Of a DNA stretch of 24,920 nt, positions 16,140-23,955 are shown one piece after another. The position numbers and the translations under genes were made by a program. Each line of letters begins with the position of its first letter. Position 1 is the stretch's first letter. The notes beneath the pieces are model-generated. The model was given only the letters and a program-made list of their open reading frames with translations. It was not told the DNA's origin and did no database searches. This DNA is from Proteiniphilum sp. UBA4084 (lineage in GTDB: Bacteria > Bacteroidota > Bacteroidia > Bacteroidales > Dysgonomonadaceae): assembly GCA_002383605.1 (NCBI GenBank), contig DFYK01000037.1, positions 1 through 24,920 on the forward strand, given 5' to 3'.

Positions 16140-19100
16140 TTAAAAATTAATATCCACACCAACAGTTATGGTCCTCATAAGAGGATAAAAGCTACCACTG
16201 GAGACTGAGTTTTCAGGATCATATCCTTCGTAGGCATTAGAGAATGTCAGAAGGTTCTGTCCGCTTATATAGAAACGAACTTTGTTCATATTCCATCTGT
16301 TAGTTGTTTGTTTTGGAATGGTATATCCCAGTACCACATTTTTCAGTCGCAAATATGCTCCGCTCTTTACCCAAAAATCGGAGATAATATTATTCGGGTT
16401 ATTTCCTGATCCGTCAATTAGCAAAATCGGGAATTTGGCGTCTCTGTTATCTTCGCTCCAGTAATCAAGTTGATTTTTAAACATCGAACGTCCTATATAA
16501 AATGGGCGCACACCGTAGCCGGAGTAGAAAAGGTCCCTCTTTCCCACACCCTGGAAGAAAATATTGGCATCAAGCCCTTTCCATTCTGCTCCGATGTTTA
16601 AACTATATTCATATCTTGGCGCGGGATTTCCAATAATGGTTCGATCCAGGTCGTTAATTATCCCGTCGGGTTTTCCTTCCGGCCCGTTCAGATCTTTGTA
16701 GCGAATATATCCCGGTTTGATGTTTTTCTTTTCTCCGTATACGGCGGCATTGTCAATCTCTTCCTGCGTCTGAAAATATCCGTCGGATACAAATCCATAC
16801 CATGATCCCAAAGGATCTCCTTCACGGGTTATTTGAGTTCCGATGTATTCTTTGCCGTATAATTCAGTGATGGTGTTTTTAACATCAGACAGATTGGCCG
16901 TAATATTATAATTCAGATTACCTATTTTATCTCTCCATGTTATATTCAGGTCCCAGCCGTTATTTCTCATTGATCCGGCGTTTTCCCATGGAGAAGAGAG
17001 GCCGACAAATCTTGGGATGGGGAATTGCTGCAACATGTCGTTGATGTTTCTTACATAGTAATCGAAAGTAGTTGTAAGTTTAGAGGAAAAGAAACCCAGA
17101 TCCACGCCAATATTCAGCTGAGTTGACTTTTCCCATGAGATTTTCTCGTTGGCTACCTGAGTCTGTGTAGCACCAGAGCCCAATTCTTTATCGAACCAAT
17201 AGCCAAACCCTGGGGAGATGGTGGCTGCATATGGAAAATAACTATATATATCCTGATTACCCAGAGTGCCATAAGAGGCTCTTAGTTTTAGATTGTCTAT
17301 TGTCTCTTTGAGCTGATCAAAGAATCCCTCCTCCGAAATTCTCCAGCCTACCGAGGCAGAAGGAAAGAAACCCCATCTTTGGCTTTTCATGAAGCGTGAT
17401 GACGCATCGAATCGTCCGTTCAACTCCAGAAGATAGCGCTCCTGGTAGTTATAGTTCAGACGTCCGAAGTAGGATAGCATTGCCCAGTCCCAATGGCCGC
17501 CACTATTAGTCGCGGTAGCATTGTCTCCATGATTCAGATCTTCGAAACCATCAAACTCATATCCTTTCCGTGTCGCAGAGAACGATTTACCTGAGATCTC
17601 CTCAGACTGAACCCCTGCTAGGATATTGAAAGAATGATTCTTAATCTGTTTTGCGTAAGAACCCTGGAGATTAAACTGGTTGGTGATTGTCTGGTCCCAA
17701 CCCTCGTATTTGGTTGTTCCATCGGGGGGATAGGTAGTTTTATACATTCCTCCTTCATAGGTATCGTATGGTTTCAGGAAATAATCTGATGTTCCTTCAA
17801 TTTTTCTACTGCTGTAGCTAGTGAGAAGATACAGCCCTTCCAGAGGAGTAATCTGAACAAAACCTTTCACTCCTAACTCGGGGGTGACAGAAGTATTAAT
17901 ACCAGATACCTTTGCGGAAGCAATCGGGTTGTCGCCATTCTGGCCATAACCCCAGGTGCCGTCGTTATTGATGCCTGAAAATACAGGAACGAAAGTAGTA
18001 GCCTTATTGATAATGCTTTCCGGGGAGTCGTTTGCTGGCTGAACTGTTTTGGACTGACGGATATTTACGTCTACACCACTTTTAAGCCATGAGGTAATTT
18101 GAACATCGGTATTAAGGCGCATTGTCATCCTACTGTAATAGTTATTGGCAATGTTCCCGTCCTGATAGAGATTGCCGAAATTTGCAAATATCCTGATCTT
18201 ATCGGAACCTCCGCTGATACTCAGAGAGTTGTTGTGTGTGAGTGCATTCTCCTTGATGATCTCATTTTTCCAGTTGGTATCGTAACGGTTAAAGTTATCA
18301 GCCCCCAAAGTCTCATAGTCATTGATGAGTTCTTCCGAATACTGAGGATCCATATTTGCATTTGCTCTTGCCACGTTAATGGCTTTCATATATTCTACAG
18401 CCGATAATGGTTCGGGAATGGCAGTGGGAGTGTTTACCCCGACATATCCACTGTACGAGATAGTTAATTTATTCTCTTTAGCCCTTTTTGTAGTGATTAG
18501 AATAACTCCGTTAGATGCACGGGATCCATAAATGGAAGCGGATGCGGCATCCTTAAGCACCGAGATTGACTCGATGCTGTTCATATCAAGAAAGTTTAAT
18601 CCGTAGGTGTCAGCAATAACTCCATCTATTAAGATAAGAGGATTGGAAGATGAATTCAGCGAACCTGTTCCCCTGATTTTTATGCCTGCACCGTCGTAAC
18701 CGGGTCGGCCCGAAGTCGTTACTACTGAAACACCCGGAATTAATCCCTGTAAAGCAATCGAAGTATTGGATACATTTCTTTTCACCAGATCTTCGCTACT
18801 TACGTTTTGTACTGAACCTGTCAGATTAACCTTCTTTTGAGTTCCGTAGCCCACCACTACCACCTCTTCAAGTAACTCTGTATCTTCGGTTAGAGTCACA
18901 TTTAGGAAAACTCTTCCATTTAGTGGAATTTCCTGAGTACCAAACCCTACATAGGAAAACTCTATGACGACTTTAGGATCTTTAACAGTGAGGTTGAATT
19001 CTCCATTCGTATCTGTAACAGTACCCTCACCTGTCTCTTTCGCAATAACATTAACCCCAATAAGTATTTCTCCGTTGGTGTCAACAACTTTTCCTCTTAC

Positions 19101-19205
19101 ATTCACCTGTGCATAAGAGATTAACGTTGAGAAAAAGAACAATGATAAAAATAGGAATCGTATAGGCCTATTTCCATACTTTAAAAATTGTTTGTTGCTT
19201 TTCAT
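16140..19205 (-). CDS. SusC/RagA family TonB-linked outer-membrane transporter
   Basis: This is a TonB-dependent outer-membrane importer of oligosaccharides that works with the SusD lipoprotein encoded downstream. It has 1021 residues and is complete. Order: signal peptide (cleavage likely after SYA, residue 32), carboxypeptidase-D regulatory-like domain (about 35-110), the SusC signature and TonB-box region EEVVVVGYGTQKK (about 113-125), plug domain with PGVSVVTTSGRPGYDGAGI and SIESISVLKDAASASIYGSRASNGVILITTK, then a 22-strand-type barrel ending in ITVGVDINF with the terminal Phe needed for insertion. A 246-bp non-coding stretch upstream makes it the probable first gene of a transcript, or at least a secondary start point within the locus. 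Confidence 0.97.
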   Translation of the reverse strand: MKSNKQFLKYGNRPIRFLFLSLFFFSTLISYAQVNVRGKVVDTNGEILIGVNVIAKETGEGTVTDTNGEFNLTVKDPKVVIEFSYVGFGTQEIPLNGRVFLNVTLTEDTELLEEVVVVGYGTQKKVNLTGSVQNVSSEDLVKRNVSNTSIALQGLIPGVSVVTTSGRPGYDGAGIKIRGTGSLNSSSNPLILIDGVIADTYGLNFLDMNSIESISVLKDAASASIYGSRASNGVILITTKRAKENKLTISYSGYVGVNTPTAIPEPLSAVEYMKAINVARANANMDPQYSEELINDYETLGADNFNRYDTNWKNEIIKENALTHNNSLSISGGSDKIRIFANFGNLYQDGNIANNYYSRMTMRLNTDVQITSWLKSGVDVNIRQSKTVQPANDSPESIINKATTFVPVFSGINNDGTWGYGQNGDNPIASAKVSGINTSVTPELGVKGFVQITPLEGLYLLTSYSSRKIEGTSDYFLKPYDTYEGGMYKTTYPPDGTTKYEGWDQTITNQFNLQGSYAKQIKNHSFNILAGVQSEEISGKSFSATRKGYEFDGFEDLNHGDNATATNSGGHWDWAMLSYFGRLNYNYQERYLLELNGRFDASSRFMKSQRWGFFPSASVGWRISEEGFFDQLKETIDNLKLRASYGTLGNQDIYSYFPYAATISPGFGYWFDKELGSGATQTQVANEKISWEKSTQLNIGVDLGFFSSKLTTTFDYYVRNINDMLQQFPIPRFVGLSSPWENAGSMRNNGWDLNITWRDKIGNLNYNITANLSDVKNTITELYGKEYIGTQITREGDPLGSWYGFVSDGYFQTQEEIDNAAVYGEKKNIKPGYIRYKDLNGPEGKPDGIINDLDRTIIGNPAPRYEYSLNIGAEWKGLDANIFFQGVGKRDLFYSGYGVRPFYIGRSMFKNQLDYWSEDNRDAKFPILLIDGSGNNPNNIISDFWVKSGAYLRLKNVVLGYTIPKQTTNRWNMNKVRFYISGQNLLTFSNAYEGYDPENSVSSGSFYPLMRTITVGVDINF

Positions 19206-19451
19206 TTGTTTTTTTGTTAGTCATTAAATAAAATTATTTTTCAAAAATCTCTAATTGTATATAAGGTCATAATTTGAAGATGCACTTGTAAGGTTCTCTT
19301 AATATATTGCGCTTGCGTTTGTAATTTCCCTCTGGCTTCCGTCGCTGAATTTCATTGTTCCTTCCCGTTATCAGCATACAAGAAGAACCTCCCTCATAGC
19401 TTCCATACAACCCAAGTCGAGCAAAATTTGCTTCATATTTTTCAATCTAAA
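19206..19451 (-). other. Intergenic leader upstream of susC
   Basis: This is the longest gene-free stretch inside the locus. On the minus strand a GATTTTTG box (7 of 8 to TAnnTTTG) lies about 40 bp before the susC start, with only a weak TATG 18 bp upstream of it as a -33 candidate. The upstream part contains an open frame of 59 codons (19267-19446) with one internal ATG at 19377 and a very basic C-terminal half. I see no strong hairpin or known riboswitch. It probably holds the susC promoter and untranslated leader. Confidence 0.5.
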
Positions 19452-20792
19452 TTATTCTATCACGTTGGATTCTCTCATGCCTTTTTTCACATATTTCCAC
19501 ATATTCTTGTCAATGATATGTACAATGTCAAAAATCATCAAACCATCTGATGTTTTCAGGTTCATTTTCATTGATTCGGTTAACCCTTCCGGATTGTCAT
19601 AAAACTGACTGACTAAAATACCTCCTAAGAACTTGTTATTACCCAAAATCATTCTGAGGTTTTCATTGGAACCCTCCACGCTGTACCAGATACTTTTTTG
19701 CGCGTGCATATCGGTTTCATTTTTGATCTCGGGGTTATTCAGCAGATAATCTTCAACTGTGATGGTGGTGTAGTAATTGCCTACGGTATACAGGTCAAGC
19801 AGTTCGGCATATCCCTGGTTTTTATAGGTTGGGGTTGCCCAGTCATATTCTGACGACGGGTCGTAGTTTTTACTTGCAAAGTTGGCCCCCACTTCAAAGT
19901 AGGTGGGGTACCATGCACCTGTGTAAGTACCAAATGAGATATCAGGGTTGGCCGATTTGACCACCTCTCTGGCTTTCAACATAAACTTATAAATAACTGA
20001 GGCACGCCACTCTATCCACTGCAGAAAATATTCTCCCCTCTCTGGATACAGTTCTCCATTTTCGGTTTTCTTCCACCGGTAAATATCATCTGGGAACAAT
20101 TCAAGTTTTTTACCCAGATAGGCTTCAAATTTTTGTCGCGAGAGTTCAGAAAAGTCGGAAGTAAAGCCATCGTATCGAACTCTGTCGAGAATGATTCCAT
20201 CCAGTTCGGGATATTTTTCTGCCACCTCTTTAAATATGTTGAGGATATAAGGTTGAAATTCCTCATTTACAGGGTTTACCATTGCCGAGTATTTATTTTT
20301 CTTCTCAGTAATGGGTATTAGTTTTATCTCTTCATCTGGCGGATAGACAATGGTCGCCCAATCTGATTTGCCCTCTTCGTAAATTGGCCCTGCATCAAAG
20401 AAGTTATGTCCTGCAACAAAAGTGTTAAGTGATGCCTGAACTTTCAGCCCAATTTTATGTGCTTTCTCTATATAATATCCGAGATAGTCGAAACTGTATT
20501 CAATATCTTTCTCATTCCATCGGGTTAGTTTTGGCGCAAATTCGCTATCATAAAGGACATGACCTGAAATTGGCCTTACATCTACCACGATATCAGTGAA
20601 TCCTAAATTTTTAACTTTCTCAAGATAATAATCTATCGTGTCTTTATTATTAAACCTTTCGATATTTGCCGTAGCATCAATCCAGATCAATTTTGGTACA
20701 CTTTCTGAATGTTGGGTTTTGCTGTCTCTGTTGCAGGAGAAAAAGCTTATTGCGATCAGGAACGTGAGAAGTAATTTAGAAATATTGTTCAT
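19452..20792 (-). CDS. GHL10/'alpha-amylase family' TIM-barrel lipoprotein (paralogue 2)
   Basis: This is a 446-residue exported putative glycosyl-hydrolase-like protein. The ATG at 20792 gives a proper lipoprotein signal (LLLTFLIAISFFSC, Cys20); a TTG at 20816 is the only longer option. The barrel begins with LIWIDATANIERF, then FTDIVVDVRPISGHVLY, KAHKIGLKVQASLNTFVAG, and GIILDRVRYDGFTSDFSE with Asp203, Arg206 and Asp208, followed by a conserved TYFEVGANFAS containing Glu300. These resemble GHL10/DUF187 and the 'alpha amylase family' lipoproteins of Bacteroidota; the LDRxRxD motif would hold the catalytic acid or nucleophile. It is clearly homologous along its whole length to the product of the gene immediately upstream. 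The Cys is followed by NRDS, so surface export is less certain than for its paralogue. The substrate is unknown. Confidence 0.85.
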   Translation of the reverse strand: MNNISKLLLTFLIAISFFSCNRDSKTQHSESVPKLIWIDATANIERFNNKDTIDYYLEKVKNLGFTDIVVDVRPISGHVLYDSEFAPKLTRWNEKDIEYSFDYLGYYIEKAHKIGLKVQASLNTFVAGHNFFDAGPIYEEGKSDWATIVYPPDEEIKLIPITEKKNKYSAMVNPVNEEFQPYILNIFKEVAEKYPELDGIILDRVRYDGFTSDFSELSRQKFEAYLGKKLELFPDDIYRWKKTENGELYPERGEYFLQWIEWRASVIYKFMLKAREVVKSANPDISFGTYTGAWYPTYFEVGANFASKNYDPSSEYDWATPTYKNQGYAELLDLYTVGNYYTTITVEDYLLNNPEIKNETDMHAQKSIWYSVEGSNENLRMILGNNKFLGGILVSQFYDNPEGLTESMKMNLKTSDGLMIFDIVHIIDKNMWKYVKKGMRESNVIE

Positions 20793-20827
20793 TCTTTGTA
20801 AGTTGTTTATGTACAATTATGACTTTC

Positions 20828-20845
20828 AGTCTGTCATCTCAGACT
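20828..20845. other. Small hairpin between the two TIM-barrel paralogues
   Basis: AGTCTG (20828-20833) and CAGACT (20840-20845) pair around a 6-base loop in the 60-bp gap between the paralogous genes. It is short, with no T-run, and could be an intercistronic stem or chance. Confidence 0.25.
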
Positions 20846-20852
20846 TCGGCAG

Positions 20853-22250
20853 TTACTTGTTTCCTATGGCGATATCTATACCCTGTTTGGCATATTGCCA
20901 TTGATTAGCCATTTTCAGGTGGATCATGTCGAACAGGAAATAGCCGTCACATTCATCCATACAGGCTTTTACTGATTCAACAATTGCCTGGTTCTCTTGC
21001 TGCTGTGTTGCCTGATTATTGCTGTCCCAGTTACCCACATCGGGCCCGCTAACGACTATTGGGCCTCCATCTCTGATTTTCTCTTTTGCTAATTTTGAGA
21101 ATCCCTGCATCGTCCACTCTGTTGAGCCATATACTCTTAAAGGTGAAGCATATGCACCAATCAGAATGTGATCCATTAATTCTGCATATCCATAATTCAT
21201 ATATTTAGCAGTTGCCCATTTGTATGTCAGACTCGGATTGTACTTTGAGCTTGCCCAGTTTACTCCAACTTCATAATAACTGGAATACCATCCACCTACA
21301 TACACACCAAACAGTATATCAGGATTTACTGATTTAACGGCATTACGTGCTTTTGACATAAAATCGTATATCGTTTTAGCTCTGAACTCCAACCATTTAG
21401 TTAGAAGAGGAGGGTAACTATTCATATTCATTACCTGAAGCATTGTCGTTCCCGGTGGTAAAATATCGTCCGGATAGTTTGTTATCTTTGTATTACCGTT
21501 ATATATTTCGAATTTATTTCTACTGTATTCCGAAAAATCAGATTGAATGCCATCAAATCTTCCCCTATCTAAAACAATGCCATCCAAATTGTATTTAGCT
21601 AAATTTTTTAAAAGGTTACAAAGATATTCTTGTACTTCCTCATGCACGGGATTAAAAAATTTTGTGCCACCTCCCGCATCCATTGTGTTGGTTATACCAA
21701 TAGTAAGATTTTCTGAAGTTGCCCAACCCTTTTTTGTTATATCCCGGTAAAGAATACCTTGATTACCTAATCCGCTACCATTGCCTCCGGCCATTGTATT
21801 GAAGCCGGCATGGACTTTAAGTCCCAGTTTATGACCTTCATCTATGAAAGCCTGAAGATAGTCCCAGGTTGCTGTTCGATCCACTTTTGAATATACCCCG
21901 TTTACCCATGCTCCCAACCATTTTACAGGTTCAACTCCCGGTACACTGGATTTATAAAGGATATCTCCATTGGTAGGGCGAATATCAACAACAATATCAG
22001 TAAAACCTGCATCTTTCGCGAGAGTTATATCTCTGATAATATTCTCCCTACTATTTGCAAAATCAGGGAAATTTGCTGCAGCATCTATCCAGATATAACG
22101 GGGCTTATCTATATTGTTTTTAGGAGGATCAGGAAATTCATAATCCGTATCCGGGACATCATCTCCTCCACAGGCAACGGATGTGAACAGGAGGCCTACG
22201 AGTAGGAATCCGATGAAAAATATGTTCTTTTGTGACTTTCTCATTTTCAT
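20853..22250 (-). CDS. GHL10/'alpha-amylase family' TIM-barrel lipoprotein (paralogue 1)
   Basis: This is a 465-residue exported barrel protein with the same domain plan as its neighbour. It has a lipoprotein signal with Cys27 (LLFTSVACGGDD); the acidic residues just after the cysteine resemble the lipoprotein export signal that sends Bacteroidota lipoproteins to the cell surface. Barrel motifs: RYIWIDAAANFPDF, GFTDIVVDIRPTNGDILY, GHKLGLKVHAGFNTMAGG, GIVLDRGRFDGIQSDFSE (Asp228, Asp233), then YYEVGVNWAS. Compared with paralogue 2 it has insertions near 150-195 (Gly-rich) and 255-275. It lies 18 bp after the DUF5018-type gene and 60 bp before paralogue 2. A glycoside-hydrolase-like activity is inferred from the fold only. 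Confidence 0.85.
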   Translation of the reverse strand: MKMRKSQKNIFFIGFLLVGLLFTSVACGGDDVPDTDYEFPDPPKNNIDKPRYIWIDAAANFPDFANSRENIIRDITLAKDAGFTDIVVDIRPTNGDILYKSSVPGVEPVKWLGAWVNGVYSKVDRTATWDYLQAFIDEGHKLGLKVHAGFNTMAGGNGSGLGNQGILYRDITKKGWATSENLTIGITNTMDAGGGTKFFNPVHEEVQEYLCNLLKNLAKYNLDGIVLDRGRFDGIQSDFSEYSRNKFEIYNGNTKITNYPDDILPPGTTMLQVMNMNSYPPLLTKWLEFRAKTIYDFMSKARNAVKSVNPDILFGVYVGGWYSSYYEVGVNWASSKYNPSLTYKWATAKYMNYGYAELMDHILIGAYASPLRVYGSTEWTMQGFSKLAKEKIRDGGPIVVSGPDVGNWDSNNQATQQQENQAIVESVKACMDECDGYFLFDMIHLKMANQWQYAKQGIDIAIGNK

Positions 22251-22268
22251 TTTTTTCAGATCATCCTC

Positions 22269-23939
22269 TTACATGTCGATACAGTCATATTGTACACATA
22301 CCACACATCCGTTGGTGAACATGAAGTAAAGATACATGTAATAACCATCGTTGGAAACCTTCAGAATGGCATCTCCTGTACCGTTCGCATTCTGCCCTCC
22401 ATTATCCTTACCGCCATAGGTTCCGATGGGTGCCGTCCAAACTGGTTCAGCGAAGGTAGAGGCTGCACTGGCATCATGCAGGTAAACTTTGTCGTCGCTG
22501 CCCCAGGTAAAGGAGTTGATTGATATGTTCACTGCATAAGGATTTTTATTGAATATTGTATAATCGGCTGCATTCTGTATCCAGTTTCCGCTGATTTCCG
22601 GTCCCTGAGCTTTTATTGTATTGGTCTTGCCGTTGACCCATGCGAACTTTCTGGGTGTTGCATAATATGATACAAAGTAATCGGCTTCAGGATCGGAAGG
22701 ATTGGTTGCAACCACGTCTGCATTATTATTCCAAGCACCATCAATGCCATTGATAACAATGATCTCGGGCGTGTGTGAGAGTAACACACCATCTTTTACT
22801 TGCCAGCGGGCAAAACTCCTGGCGGCGCCCATCAGCGCTGCGGTGATGATGGCATCGCCGTTGAGACTCCCTTTGACAGAAAGTTTTCGTCCGACAGCAG
22901 TAGTTCCGCTGGTTGCCCAGTCGATATAGAGTTCGGGAGTACCATTCACGCCGTTAATCCTCCATACCTTGAATGTCCCGGCATTTGGAGCCAGGTTACA
23001 AACGAGGATATTGTCACCGTCATCTGCAGTGGTGAAGAAATTGGTGAGTCCGCCTACAATAGATCCCATATTGGGCATTGTGCCAATTTTTGCACCTGTT
23101 TTACGGTCGAGATAGATACTTGGCTCATTTCGTGTATTAACCACTACGTAATCCTTGGTCACCGCAAGGCTGGTTGTTACATGCAATGCTGTGATTCCCA
23201 GGTCTACCTGAATTTTCTTTGACCATAGTATCTTGGCACTGCCTGCACGCATTCCGATATTCACCTTTTTGGGAACATCCTTGCGAACGGTATATATCGA
23301 TTTGGTAGTGCCATTTTGAGCTGTCACAGTAATTTTCAGCTCCTGGTCATAGTTCAGTGCAATCGTTCTCGGGTCGGGGCTTATGGTTGCTCCGTGAGAA
23401 ATACTCAGCTCTGCTGTCGCCTCTCCGATAGGTTCGATAGAGATTATAGAAATTGTCTTATTTTCCTCATCAATAATTCCGCTGATACCGAGAGAAGCCA
23501 AGCTGAAATCGGTTATTTTTGCTTCCGCACTCTTCCGTATTTCGGAAATGATTTTATAATCTTTTTTCGTTTTAGACTGATCGGTCACCGTAACAAAATT
23601 TTCCTTTGTCAAATCCAGATATAAGAGCGATGGAGAAACGGTTACGTTGTCATCAAGATTGGCAACCACGCGCATATTTTTCAGTTTATCCATAGTCAGC
23701 ACATTATCTGAGGTCCTGGGATAATTATAAGGAAATACAATTGTGATGATTCCATTTTCATAATCAATTTCACTGGTGAAATTGTTTTCAGTACTTTCAT
23801 CCCCGTAAAAGGATGCATTTAAACTGTTTATACCATAGCGAGATACAGATGGTGTCAGGTCTTCTACTTGCTGACATCCATTCAGTAAGAGAAGAACCGA
23901 ACAGACTAACGCTACGATTGAATATGTATTTTTCTTCAT
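22269..23939 (-). CDS. DUF5018-type lipoprotein, probable surface glycan-binding protein
   Basis: This is a 556-residue outer-membrane lipoprotein. The ATG at 23939 gives a clean signal (LVCSVLLLLNGC, Cys22) and lies 16 bp after the SusD stop. The first ~220 residues look like two immunoglobulin-like beta-sandwich repeats with ENGIITIVFPY and EENKTISIISIEP segments and the phrases VTPSLLYLDL/ISPDPRTIAL-like, typical of DUF5018-type modules. The remainder (about 240-556) is beta-rich with repeated hydrophobic strands (ALHVTTSLAVTKDYVVVNTR, GDAIITAALMG) and may be a propeller. Its position right after SusD matches SusE/SusF-type glycan-binding proteins. No catalytic motif is visible. Binding of the target glycan is an inference from position. 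Confidence 0.78.
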   Translation of the reverse strand: MKKNTYSIVALVCSVLLLLNGCQQVEDLTPSVSRYGINSLNASFYGDESTENNFTSEIDYENGIITIVFPYNYPRTSDNVLTMDKLKNMRVVANLDDNVTVSPSLLYLDLTKENFVTVTDQSKTKKDYKIISEIRKSAEAKITDFSLASLGISGIIDEENKTISIISIEPIGEATAELSISHGATISPDPRTIALNYDQELKITVTAQNGTTKSIYTVRKDVPKKVNIGMRAGSAKILWSKKIQVDLGITALHVTTSLAVTKDYVVVNTRNEPSIYLDRKTGAKIGTMPNMGSIVGGLTNFFTTADDGDNILVCNLAPNAGTFKVWRINGVNGTPELYIDWATSGTTAVGRKLSVKGSLNGDAIITAALMGAARSFARWQVKDGVLLSHTPEIIVINGIDGAWNNNADVVATNPSDPEADYFVSYYATPRKFAWVNGKTNTIKAQGPEISGNWIQNAADYTIFNKNPYAVNISINSFTWGSDDKVYLHDASAASTFAEPVWTAPIGTYGGKDNGGQNANGTGDAILKVSNDGYYMYLYFMFTNGCVVCVQYDCIDM

Positions 23940-23955
23940 ACGATTATTTATTTTA

